A DNA stretch of 64,000 bases, taken from assembly GCA_018257865.1 (NCBI GenBank), contig JAEUBA010000100.1, positions 40,536 to 104,535 on the forward strand, in the 5' to 3' direction. Numbering within the stretch: the first letter of the stretch is position 1; every line of letters starts with the position of its first letter. The stretch is from Stereocaulon alpinum (lineage: Eukaryota > Ascomycota > Lecanoromycetes > Lecanorales > Stereocaulaceae). Made by a program: the position numbers and the translations under genes. The notes beneath the pieces were generated by a model. That model searched no databases. It was not told the origin of the DNA and saw nothing but the letters and a program-made list of their open reading frames with translations. This document shows positions 10,412 through 20,884 of the stretch, one piece after another.

Positions 10412-11981
10412 ATGTCCATCCACGCTGCTTCTTCACCCCAGCCTGCCCCGACTCTAAGGTCCGACCGCTCGACCTTCAACAAAGAGCGGCATATCAAGTA
10501 CTGGCTCCGCTGTCTAAAGACCCACCTTCCCACAGCCTACACGTCCAATGACGCCCAGCGCATGACCCTCGCATTCTTTCTCCTCTCTGCGCTCGATATT
10601 CTCGGGGTCTTACATACCAAAACCACACCTGCTGAGCGTAAAGAGTATGTGGAATGGATACTACGCTGCCAGCACCCTAATGGTGGATTTCGGGGGTTCA
10701 CGGGTACGATGGTTGGGGAAGACGCTGCTGTGGAGGACTGTGCGTGGGATCCCGCGAATCTAGCGGCTACATATTTTGCGTGTGCGGCACTCGCGGTGCT
10801 CGGGGAGGGTATGGAAAGGGTGAGGACAAGGGAATGTTTGAACTGGGTGAGGGGTTTGCAAAGAGGAAACGGAAGTTTTGGGGAGGGAATTGGGAAGGGA
10901 GGACGGGTAGAAGGGGGTGAGGATATGAGGTTTTGTTATTGTGCCGCGGCGGTGAGGTGGATGTTGAGGAGGGGTGATGTGGAGAGTATAGCGGATATTG
11001 ATGTGGAGAGGCTCGTAGAGTATATTGAGACTTCCGTGGTTAGTGAAAGTTGTGTGTGAATGTGTTTCTGAAGGGAAGAGTGCTGATGACTCCAGACGTA
11101 TGAAGGTGGAATCGCGCAGGCACCTTTCCATGAGGCAAATGGTACGCAAGTTATTGACTGTGCTGTTGGGTAAGAGCCTTCGCTCACCAGCGTATGTAGC
11201 TGGGTTGACATATTCTGGTGTTGGTGCATTGTCACTGCTCGGTAGAATACCACGGAAAGGACGCCCATCTTCAGACGGGAAGACGATGAGTCCCGACTTT
11301 ATCAATGATTTGACTCGATGGCTTGTCTCGCGACAAACTTTGATGCTACAAGACACAGAAGATGGATTGTACGTGGCTGAAGACGAATTTGCACATCCAG
11401 GATCTGCGCCAGCACCAGTACCTACCGTTTTACCACTTACTTTCCACGTCCTGGGTGGCTTTCCTGTACCAGCCGAAGTTGCGCTACATGGTGAGCCTCC
11501 TTCTATTGAGGTCTCTCCCTACGATCAGCAATGGGTTGGGGTCAACGGCCGATGCAACAAAATAGCAGACACTTGCTATTCCTTCTGGGTTGGAGGAACC
11601 TTGGGCGTAAGCTCCCACCGCAACCCAGAGTCGGCCGGCATCTTCTGACTAAGCTTCCCATTCAGATGCTCAACCAGGTGTATCTCCAAGACTTTAATGG
11701 AATTCGCCGATACCTTCTCGAGAAAACCCAGCACATGATCGGCGGCTTTGGTAAGATGCCTGGTGATCTTCCAGGTGAGTCATGCAATACGCAGTAGTCG
11801 ATTTGTCTAAATGTGGTTTGCCGCTACAGACATCTTGCACTCCCACCATGGTCTTGTCACGTTAGCCACCATGCGCGAACCAGACTTAAAAAGCATCGAT
11901 CCTACACTCTGTATCAGTGTTAGCGCAAGAGAGAACCTTGAGAAGCAAACGGCCAGAGGCGAAGTTGATCGGATCCCATAA
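10412..11981 (+). CDS. CDC43: Geranylgeranyltransferase type I beta subunit
   Basis: Catalytic beta subunit of GGTase I, which with the Ram2 alpha subunit attaches geranylgeranyl to Cys of C-terminal CaaL motifs of Rho, Cdc42 and other small GTPases. Five exons: 10412-11038, 11096-11141, 11200-11606, 11666-11774, 11830-11981 (446 aa). Prenyltransferase repeats are visible: WILRCQHPNGGFRG, WVRGLQRGNGSFGE, the short exon 2 TYEGGI, then AGLTYSGVGALSLLGR. The zinc site fits: DCAWDPANLAATY (Asp), DTCYSFWVGG (Cys) and DILHSHHGL (His). Exon 2 is only 46 nt and exon 3 starts in mid-codon; both joins restore consensus. The first ATG, 10412, is used. Relatives usually read HSYLGL at the His motif, so HSHHGL is slightly unusual. 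Confidence 0.9.
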
Positions 11982-12687
11982 AGACGACCAAATCGCACTT
12001 CTCGCAGCAAGCAGGAATGTGACCTAAGTAAGCGAAATCATTGCGTGCACGTCGATCTCTAGGGCAGACAACCTACCTAAAGGCATGGATGGGAGCTGTA
12101 AAGAAGGTGATATAAGCCTCCTTAGCATCCTGTCCTTGCGCCATCACCATTTTCACATGTCACTGCATGGCTTATAGCCGGCATTTCTTTCCTTCTTATT
12201 CACTTGAATATTGCAAGTCGACGCATCCCATGCATAATGAGGTCTCTTAGCTCAGTGATAGAGCAGGACTTTACAACGCTCAAGGTCTAACATCAGAATT
12301 GGTGAGGAGCCTCCCCTTTCTTTGTGCCGTTTCTTCTTAGGAGCGATGTCAACACCCGCGATCTAGGTTTGTCATTTTGATAGCTAATTTGCTCCCTAAT
12401 GGCATGTTATGCTCCAGTATCCGTTCCAAAGCCTTCGAAGCTGTAGAACCTTTGCTCAGAGTTAGCTTTAGTTCAGTTGTTGCTACTCGTAAATGGAGCA
12501 TCAAAGTAAGAAGAGAAGCTGAAAGGGTACAATCTGGATGGAAGAATGGAAACCGAAGGGGCTATATACAACGCTTGTACCCGCTCCAAAATGCTATACT
12601 GGACCCCTATTCCCATTCCAGTCCATACTCTGTAATCCAAGGCCAAAATTACAATGTCGACGGTGGACCGCTTTCTGCTCGGAGACA
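11982..12687. other. tail-to-tail intergenic region with a tRNA-like remnant
   Basis: 706 bp between the 3' ends of CDC43 and the mannosidase gene. Apart from the tRNA-like stretch listed separately, open frames here (for example plus 12377-12727) overlap the mannosidase 3' end and show no domain. Confidence 0.4.
12241..12311 (+). pseudogene. tRNA-like sequence, probably a degenerate tRNA gene
   Basis: The stretch begins GGTCTCTTAGCTCAGTGATA and contains a good Pol III A-box and D-arm (TAGCTCAGTGATAGAGC). An anticodon-like loop TTTACAA follows. The acceptor stem is poorly matched with the 3' side (GAGGAGCC), and the B-box is weak (GGTCTAAC). A working tRNA is unlikely; a decayed copy or an intron-bearing tRNA I fail to fold are the alternatives. 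Confidence 0.35.
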
Positions 12688-15032
12688 TCATGGTTCAGAA
12701 GATCCTGCCCTCTCTCGGCTCTTGTAGTGCAAGCCATGCTCCGATTTCCGCTCGGAAGAAGCATCACCATTCAGAGGTACATTTCCAGGTGCACCATCGC
12801 CAAGAGCAATCTGGCCCGTTTCCTCAACACTGATTGTCTGAATACTCCCCGAAGCCGTAAATTCCTTCTTATTAGCAAGATCTACTGAAGGGGCTTGTGC
12901 TGGTGCCTTGTCGGGTAATTCCTTTATGTCGCTTCTAGAAGGCGTGACAAGTCTACCTTGCACATCTCTGGGTTTGCGCTCCCAACCTGTTTTTAGGCCG
13001 CGAGCGAGCTTGAAGCGCGGGAAGATGTGCGCTTCGGTGTTGATTACTACGGAGTCTAGGGGTAGTAAGTCGTTGGGGGAGAAGAGGAGATAGAAGTATT
13101 TGAGCGTTTCGGCCTGGTTTGTCAAGTTAGCACCTTAATGCCTTATAGTGAGAATCAAAAGCCAGAACTTGCCAGCCAGAAACTCTCCATATTATCTTTC
13201 AGAATTGGGGGTATCTCATTCGCATGCGCCAAACTCGTGAACCCAGCACCATCATCCGCAGCGGTATGTTCTACAAAAGACTTGAACATCTCCCATCCCC
13301 ACTGACGATATGTTTCGTCTCCAGTGATCCGCCACATGTAGAACAGCGTTTCCACCGTTTCTGGCCGTTGCAGGTTGTGGTTGTCATTAGCTTTGATGAT
13401 GTAATCATCTCTCCAAGACGCGGTAGGGCTATCGGTCATCTCTTTCGACGCTAATAACCCGTCCTCTTCCATGTGCGGCGGCTCAGCGAGACGGAAGTGA
13501 GTTATTTCTGGAGCCAGACCTGTGACCATGACTTTGTACATGCCCCAGCAGGTTTTCGTAAGCTCGATGGCGAGCCTCATCTCATTATCTTCTTTCTCGC
13601 CCCATTTGCCTGCTTCCTTGGCTTCTGCGACTGTCAAGCCACCCGTGGCACCGAGTGCTATTGTGCCGGGCATGAAACAGGCAAGATGGTCCATTTTGCC
13701 AGATAATTTGTGGCTTAGACCTTTATCACGTTCGCCCAGAACGGTGAAATGGTGCGGTTCAGAGTATGTTATTAGGTGTTTCCGAACGCCTGCCAAGGAC
13801 TGGTTCCACAATTCTTGATAAATGGGCTCCTCACCAGAAGTCTGCAGGTACTGCTTGATGAGGTACTCGTAATATGAGTCTCCTCGACTGCCTAGGCGGA
13901 TGTTTTCACCCCTGAACGTACCCGTCGTAGCATAGATAAAGATCGGTAGAAGGCCATCCTCCATACCATTATCATCAATGACTTGAATGACCTTCTCTGC
14001 TCTGTCCCAGTAATTCTTCTCTCCTGTTAAGAACGCGAGATACTTGAACTCTAATTGCAAGCTAGCCGCTTCAGCAGTGGAAGATGCACCACCATCCACG
14101 TGGGAGCCTTTGCCCTTGGACGTTTTCAGATTCACACTCGCATAAGGCACACCACTATCAGAATCGAAGGCGCCTAGTAGTCGATCTGCCAGATCCGCCG
14201 CTTTCTCCAGATACAAGTCTTCCCCTGGAGAGCCCTTGTCGTCGTCAGCCAGGGGAGCCATGTCCGGGTATTGAGTAGAGAGATAGTGGGCAGAGAGCAG
14301 TCCACCGAGCATGCGTATCGTAGTCTCAAATGTATTCACTTCGTGATCCTGATCGTAATCGAGCGATGTCGACATCCATTCTCGAGCGTGAGATAGCCGA
14401 GACGTTAGGTTCATTATCATGAGGGTGTCCAGGGCGTCGACGATTATCCAGCCCATGCCTTTACTTTTGGCGTCCATCTGCTGTCCTTCTTTTGACAAGG
14501 GATGGTACTCATCGTAACCTACAATACGTCATGTTAGCGTCCACAAGTAACGATAAACTTAGTCAAAGAGCGTCCCTTATAGGACACCTGCTCGCGCAAA
14601 TTTTTTCCAACAGTGGCTCAACCTACCCCATGCATACTTCTCATACCCATCCCAGCTCACCATGAAAGCCTCCTTAACCTTCTCCCTTCGATACTCCCAG
14701 TCAACTTGCGGCTCCGAGCTTCCAAGCCAGCTTCCCCAACTTTTGCCAGTGTTTGGCGATTGTGATGATTTCAATTTGACAGAAGACTCGAACACTCCAA
14801 ACCACCAAGCCAATCCAAACATTGATAGGATGAAAGTGCTGACAACCCGCCGTCGCTGGTAGAAAGGGGATTTTCTCTGTGATCCGGCATAGTTGTACGG
14901 TTTGTCCTTGTACATGGGTAACTCCCGCTTGTCCATGAAATCATCCAGCTTGCTACTGAGCCCGTTCCCTGTGTGTCCGTTCTGATGTGAAAGCCCGTAA
15001 TGACCATCGTGGTAGCGCTGTGTCAGAGACAT
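12688..15032 (-). CDS. Class I alpha-1,2-mannosidase (GH47)
   Basis: ER/Golgi mannosidase that trims Man9GlcNAc2 on N-glycoproteins. Exons 15032-14627, 14518-13173 and 13113-12688 encode 725 aa, a type II membrane protein: cytosolic segment with LPMYKDKPYNYAG, transmembrane helix about residues 63-83 (VVSTFILSMFGLAWWFGVF), stem, then the GH47 barrel. Visible signature blocks: GMGWIIVDALDTLMIM, VNTFETTIRMLGGLLSAHYL, LGSRGDSYYEYLIKQYL, HLACFMPGTIALGA, LRPET-type LQRPETVETLFYMWRITGD and ESFWLAETLKYFYLLFS; the Thr of the final VINTEAHIFPR binds calcium in the family. The second intron (13114-13172) starts GCAAGT, a GC-AG intron; only this donor keeps the consensus. The protein continues about 115 residues beyond the barrel with a low-complexity tail. 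First ATG chosen; a start at MDKRELPMYK is also possible. Confidence 0.92.
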
Positions 15033-15527
15033 CTCTTTACGAATATCTTCGGACACCAAAAAGTATTACCAAGCAACCCACAGCCCCCTCCTCATCGGCT
15101 CCAACACCTCTGTGGAGGGTGATGTGTCTTGACCGTTGCCCGCCTCGCAGGGGATAGAGGCAACTCGAAGAGAAGGTCCGCGAAGCTTTGGACGATCATG
15201 ACATCTGCCTAGGACTCTCAATCTTGTGAGGAAGTATTTCGGCGGGCCGTGAATGGCAAAAAGCAGAGAGTCGATTGTGGAGGGGCTTTCAGCAAAGTGG
15301 ACTTCTTTCATAGTACATGCGGACTTGACACGGAAAATGTCTTGGCGCTCCACGAAGCCCTTGTGCGCTAAGATAAGGTACCCTAAGGTAAGGTATGCTC
15401 GCCTAAGGTACCTTACGTATGCAAGGTCCACTTAGCTCAGACTGGGCAACCAGAGAGCGTAGATGATGTATTTAATTACTGTTGTATCTCGCTAGCTACA
15501 ATGCCACGAGACATTGTATCATTATAA
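15033..15527. promoter_or_regulatory. upstream region of the mannosidase, with AAGGTACCTT repeats
   Basis: 495 bp between RPT4's 3' end and the mannosidase start. At 15367-15417 short motifs GGTACC and CCTTA/TAAGG recur, including CTAAGGTACCTTAC with an inner palindrome AAGGTACCTT. The cluster could be a factor-binding array; no known site is assigned. Confidence 0.3.
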
Positions 15528-16993
15528 CTACAGTTTCTTGTACTCTAGCTTGCCCTCCAATTTCTTCGATTCTGCGACCTTCCTGACAGCCTTGTTGAAG
15601 TCGTCCTGGTTTATTGAGTCTCTGTAGTCTTTGATAGCGAATAATCCACTGTACATATTCTGTTAGCATGGGTTGCTTGGGCATACCATGAAGTACGTAC
15701 GCCTCTGTTACCACATTCCGCAGATCCGCCCCGTTCAGCTGATCGCTCATTTTGACCACACTTTCGAAATCTATCTCGCCATCCAGTGCCACACCACTCG
15801 TATGGATTTTCAAAATTTCCAATCTGCCAACTTCATTCGGCAATGGAATCTCAATCTTTCTATCAAGACGTCCGGCTCTCAGTAAGGCTGGGTCCAGCGT
15901 GTCTGGTCGGTTAGTGGCCATGATAATTTTGGTCTTTCCCAGGTAGTCGAAGCCGTCCAGCTGGTTGAGTAGTTCCATCAAAGTACGCTGAATCTCTCGA
16001 TCTGCGGATGTCCCTTCTGAAAATCTACGGCCGCCAATAGCATCGATCTCGTCCATGAAGATGATACATGGTTCGTGCTCCTTAGCGTACCCGAACATCT
16101 CCCTAATCAGACGTGCTGACTCGCCAATGTATTTGTCGACGATAGCTGAGGAAACGACTGAACAATTGTTAGGAGATGTACTCAGTAAGGCATCACCAGC
16201 AAAGTCTACCTTTTAAGAAATTCGTTTCCAAACCGCTTGCCACCGCTCTAGCTAAGAGCGTCTTTCCTGTACCTGGAAGCCCAAAGAAACGGCCTTAGCT
16301 GCATGTTCCAATGCGTACGGATAGACCCGAAGCCTTAAGATCTCAGTAGAGCAGCCGATAGGGAAGCTTACCTGGTGGACCATATAGAAGGACACCCTTC
16401 GGTGGCTTGATTCCGACCCTCAAGAACAGCTCCGGATTTTTCAGTGGTAGTTCGATAACCTCTCGTAGCTCTCGTATCTGCTCATTCAGGCCACCGATAC
16501 CTCCAAAGCTGACCTGACCAGGATCTTCCAAAGACATGTTGTAGACAAGCGGGTCAACTTCTCGAGGCAGCATTCGCATTATGGTGAGGGTGGTCATATC
16601 GAGAGCAACACGTGTGCCCTGCTTCAGCTTGGACTTGTCAACTTTTGACCGGCAGCCAACAACATATCGAGGACCAGATGAAGCTTTGACAATGACTATA
16701 ATCGATCGTGTCAGTCTCGTCCATACTTGAAGCTGCTTCCCCATCAAGAGCAGTAGGCTAACCCCGTAGCACTCACATCGCTCTTCATCAAGCTGCTTGA
16801 GGACTTCCCCAATGATCTGTCCTACGCTCTGCAAGGCCTTGATGTTGTCTTCTGTAGTATCGAAGTCCGTCTGTAGACTCTTGATATCGAGCCGTAATGT
16901 CTTCAACTTTGCCTCCATCTCTCTCAGCTCCAGCAACTTGTTTTTAAATTGCTCGAGGGCGTCGGCTCTCTCTGGATCATCTTTGCCATCCAT
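15528..16993 (-). CDS. RPT4: 26S proteasome regulatory subunit Rpt4 (AAA ATPase)
   Basis: One of six AAA ATPases in the 19S base that unfold substrates and open the 20S gate. Five exons: 16993-16777, 16695-16372, 16272-16210, 16157-15701, 15648-15528 (393 aa, normal). Order: N-terminal coiled coil (about residues 10-70), OB domain (FIVKASSGPRYVVGC), then AAA domain with GGIGGLNEQIRELREVIELP, Walker A GPPGTGKT (split by an intron after the second Gly codon's first base), Walker B IIFMDEIDA, sensor MATNRPD, arginine fingers RAGRLDRK. The Rpt4-specific wording of the N-terminal AAA block and the C-terminal EYKKL support Rpt4 over the other five. Divergently arranged with MRI1. Confidence 0.95.
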
Positions 16994-17383
16994 GTTCGCG
17001 AGGTAGGAAGCTAACGAGAGAAGGGTGAGGTGTACGAATCAGTGACCCTAATCAGCTAAGAGCAGGGGCCTAGGAGGTGAGAAAGTCTAAGAATGACAAG
17101 GCGAATCAAAGACTATGGTGCATAGAACCGTATCAAAGAGACAAAGATAGATGCTTTCTGCTCCACGAAGTAGTTGAAGTTGATCTATTGATACCTAGTT
17201 GCGAAGCTCGGGAGCTTGCCATCGGAGCTTTGACGCGTTTGCCGCCGAAGTCGAATTTGTCGTTCTCCCGCACTCAATTTCCGAGTAAACACAACCGGGG
17301 CAACGTCCTGTGATAGCGGCTGCCAATAGTAGGCGCTTTTGGAATCGAACAGCAGACAGTCACCAGAAGAGAAATAGCAAGTC
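16994..17383. promoter_or_regulatory. divergent promoter RPT4-MRI1
   Basis: 390 bp between start codons of RPT4 (minus) and MRI1 (plus), so it should hold both promoters and 5' UTRs. I could not find a clear yeast-type PACE element (GGTGGCAAA), the Rpn4 site of yeast proteasome genes. Confidence 0.5.
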
Positions 17384-18559
17384 ATGGTTCTCCAAGCCAT
17401 CAAGTACTCCCGGGGCAGTCTCCAGATCCTCGACCAGCTCATGCTTCCCCATAAAGAAGTCTACAGAGATATTCGGACATCGCAAGATGCATGGGATGCT
17501 ATCCACTCGATGCAGGTTAGAGGGGCACCGGCAATAGCTATTGTCGCCGCCCTGAGCATCGCAGCCTGCATCGCGCGGTGCAACAAGAACGGAGCAGATT
17601 CTGCACTCCTTGGGCCAGACATAACTGGGGCTGACTCGATATATCACAATCTGCGATTCCTCCTCACTAGCAGGCCTACAGCGGTGAATTTAGCAGATGC
17701 TGTCAAAAAGCTGGAAAAGGTGGTTCGGCAAGCTCAACAGCAGCCTGGCTCTACGGACTACAGTATCAATGAAGCATATATTCAAGCCGCAGAGCAGATG
17801 CTTGTCGATGACGTCCGGGACAATGAAAACATCGGTATTCACGGTGCCGATTGGATCTTACGCCGTACAGACACTGCCTTTCCGGCTGGTAAAGTCAGTG
17901 TTCTGACCCATTGCAACACTGGCTCCTTGGCAACAGCAGGCTACGGAACAGCACTAGGAATCATTCGCAGTTTACACTCTCGAAACTGTCTCAAGCGTGC
18001 ATATTACACGGAAACAAGACCCTACAACCAAGGCTCACGCCTTACAGGGTACGAGCTCATGCATGACAATATACCCTCTCAAATGATCACAGACTCCATG
18101 GCTGCCGCGCTGCTTGGTCTAAAGCGGGATGCAGAAAACATTAGCTGCATCATCGTTGGTGCAGATAGAGTAGCAGCAAATGGGGACACTGCAAATAAGA
18201 TCGGCACTTATGCATTGGCGGTTTTAGCGAAATGGCATAACGTCAAGTTCATAGTGGCAGCACCCAGGACAACCATCGACCTGAATACAGCCTCTGGCGA
18301 GGATGTAATTATTGAGGAACGCAAGTCGCTTGAAGTAACCACGATGAGAGGCCCAGCCGTCCAGCGTGCAGAAGACGGAAGCTTGAGTATTGGAGATAGC
18401 GTGCACGAAATTGCTATCGCAGCGGACCATTATGGCGCTTGGAATCCAGCGTTCGATGTCACGTGCCATACTTTGATCGATGCCATTGTGACTGAGAAGG
18501 GTGTTGTAGAGAAAGACGAGAGTGGAGAATTCCGTTTCGAAAAGCTGTTTGCTGGTTGA
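17384..18559 (+). CDS. MRI1: Methylthioribose-1-phosphate isomerase
   Basis: Cytosolic enzyme of methionine salvage that converts 5-methylthioribose 1-phosphate to methylthioribulose 1-phosphate; it is a paralogue of eIF2B alpha/beta/delta. Single exon, 391 aa. Family motifs: VRGAPAIAIVAALSIA (about residues 46-61), the catalytic-Cys block LTHCNTGSLATAGYGTALG (about 178-196), ETRPYNQGSRLTGYEL, and GADRVAANGDTANKIGTY with the catalytic Asp. Ends with the usual HYGAWNPAFDVT block and a short tail. The ATG follows closely on the divergent promoter and no intron is needed. Confidence 0.95.
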   Translation: MVLQAIKYSRGSLQILDQLMLPHKEVYRDIRTSQDAWDAIHSMQVRGAPAIAIVAALSIAACIARCNKNGADSALLGPDITGADSIYHNLRFLLTSRPTAVNLADAVKKLEKVVRQAQQQPGSTDYSINEAYIQAAEQMLVDDVRDNENIGIHGADWILRRTDTAFPAGKVSVLTHCNTGSLATAGYGTALGIIRSLHSRNCLKRAYYTETRPYNQGSRLTGYELMHDNIPSQMITDSMAAALLGLKRDAENISCIIVGADRVAANGDTANKIGTYALAVLAKWHNVKFIVAAPRTTIDLNTASGEDVIIEERKSLEVTTMRGPAVQRAEDGSLSIGDSVHEIAIAADHYGAWNPAFDVTCHTLIDAIVTEKGVVEKDESGEFRFEKLFAG

Positions 18560-19120
18560 GATCAAAGCAAAGAGATGATGAACCTAACTAGACCATAATG
18601 GTGCACGCGTCTCTCCAATAGATCAGCCGGAAAAGTTGGCAAAACTCCTGATGCTGCCGTGTCAAGCTTTACAGGTACTCCGACACGTTACCACACGGTC
18701 CTGCGGCTATAATGAGCCGTCAAAGTGCGCCTCTGAGCTCTCCGAATGGTCGCTCCTCCTGGTTTCTGAAACCTGGGGCTATCTTTTTGCAATGGCAAGA
18801 TAAGCTGCTTGATTGCTGTCGTTATGTTGGGTGTGAGTAACTTATGGAATGACCACGAGCCGGCTTTAGGTTCTACAAGGTGCACAGTGAGGTAAATCAT
18901 GAACCAGGACCGTCATTAGCCACCGCTTAAAATTAGCTCATGAAAATTAGAAACGGCAAGAAACCAAGCTCATTCGCCAAAGCATTTCCGTCAGCAAACA
19001 AATCCCAAGCTCCAAGAGAGGATTTCGCTTGCATCGCTCGCATACAACCCAGACCATGATACACGCAGTAGAATCGAACACCCTGTCCCGCGGCCATGAG
19101 GTACAATGTTCCCCAGTTCA
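18560..19120. other. tail-to-tail intergenic spacer
   Basis: 561 bp between MRI1 and the C2-domain gene. Only short frames without domains; nothing else seen. Confidence 0.5.
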
Positions 19121-20884
19121 TTAAGTCGAATGCCCCAGATCATCCGCCGTTTCCCTCGCTTCCCTGTCCCGATCACCTTGCCGGAATTCCTTGACCTTAT
19201 CGAATGGTTCCTCTATCTTCCCCACTATCTTCTCCTTCGTGCCCTGCTTCTCTCGGCCCTCCGCCTCCCTCTGCTGGTCGTCTAGATCGTCCACATCACT
19301 GCTACTAATGCTACCGCCATCACCTTGCACAGCAACCACACCCGTCCCCTCTACCTTCTTGCGCTCTCGTTGCTCAGTTTTCCATTTGTTCATCTTGTCT
19401 TTATCGCTGTTGCAGTCGAGCGTTATTATGTTAAGACCGGGAAGATTCTTCTGCATAAACTCCTTCAAATCAGGAAGTACTTTGGCGTTGGGCCGGTATG
19501 TGCCGCTGTCGTTGTCGATTACGAGGGTATAGTACGCAGGATCTTTGGGCGGATCGTCGTTCGGTGGGCCGCCCTCTATCTCGGCAGGCGGATGCGTTTC
19601 CTCAAGGGCCGAGGCGGACCCTTCATTGTGCGGTCTCTTTGAACGACGGATGAAAAACTCGCCGCTAAAAGCGATGTATATATTCACATCACTATGCATG
19701 GTATGTTTGCTTAACAAATCAATTCCAAATTCCTTACCAGTCTCTGTGAAGCGCCACAGCCCATCCAACGTCAGCACGTACGTGAAGATCCTACCACCTT
19801 TGTCATAGTGCACGAGATCGAGGAACTGCAACGTCATGTCCCGCGAGGGAGAGGGGAAAGAGCCGTAGACGGTGTCGCGGTCGTAGTTGTAGATGCGGCT
19901 GTGTTGGTGGTGAAGGGCGTGGTGGAGGATGCGACCGCGAAAGGAGGTCGCTGTGAACATGCCCTTGACGAAGGGTTTGAATTCTACGTAGCGGTGGTAG
20001 AGTGAGGTGGGGACAGGGCCGGCCAATTGCATCTGGTTGGCTTGGAAGCTGAAGAGCTATTAGTCCGAGTCTGCGTGTAGGAACACTTTGAGGGTTGTAT
20101 ACGAGTATTTCTCTGTTTTACCGTCCTTGCCAACATCCTTCGTGCCAGCCAAACGGCCTACCATGGGACTGAGATGCTTGCTCCAATTGCAAGGTCCAAG
20201 TGTCCACATGTGACCACCATTATCCGTGTCTGTTTTCCCAAGCACTTCGACGCTGACCACCAGTTCGCCGGACATGTGAACTCCTCGTGAGAACATTGCG
20301 GCGCATCCTCGGATCAGATAGGCGCGTTTACTACCCATCCGTTTCTTCAACTTGTATGACTGTTCTCTGATACCTTTGAAATTCTGGCCGAGGCTGTCGA
20401 CCTTGACATGGACGTTCCCCAAGCGATCATCATGGTCTGCAGGGTCTTCGTCGTAGACGCGCGCCTTGAGTTCGAAGCCAGTAGCGGGGACGTTGGCAAC
20501 GATCCATTCAGCGTTCCATTCCGGGTTGCAGCTTTTCCTGATCGTAGGTGTCCGAAATCGTATAGCGGGGTCCTGTTTATGCCTTGTTGGTAAATCGGTG
20601 TACAATGTAGCGAGAATGTAGGGATCCGAGGACAGGGAGTTGATGTCTGCCATTGGGAGTTGCGATGCACGGTGGAAAGTAAACTTGACGGTGTAGCCTG
20701 GAGGCATTGAAGGCACGGACGTGTCATCATAGCCTCCAGCAGGTTGGCTATCATCCTTTTCTTTCTTGCCTTTGCCGTGCTGATCTTTCTTGGCCTTCAA
20801 GTCCTCGGCCTTCTGGTCAAATTTCGTAGCGTAGCCGACGCTGCGATGCCCATTGGGTTGGGCAGCGACCTTTTCGTTGTCCAT
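19121..20884 (-). CDS. C2-domain protein of a fungal conserved family
   Basis: Two exons, 20884-20103 and 20048-19121, GT-AG intron of 54 bp with branch site CTAAT; the join restores KYSFQANQMQLAGPVP (569 aa). After a charged Lys-rich N terminus, residues about 57-190 look like a C2 domain: VKFTFHRASQLPMADINSLSSDPYI, later NPEWNAEWIVANVP and VYDEDPADHDDRLGNV, with the Asp-rich loops that usually bind calcium. The second half (YVEFKPFVKGMFTATSFRG, FLDLVHYDKGGRIFTYVLTLDGLWRFTETGKEFGIDLLSKH) is the conserved fungal extension found with this C2 domain. The C terminus is charged and probably disordered. Likely a lipid- or membrane-associated protein; no enzymatic role is evident. A 10-C run lies just upstream of the ATG in the 5' UTR. 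Confidence 0.82.
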
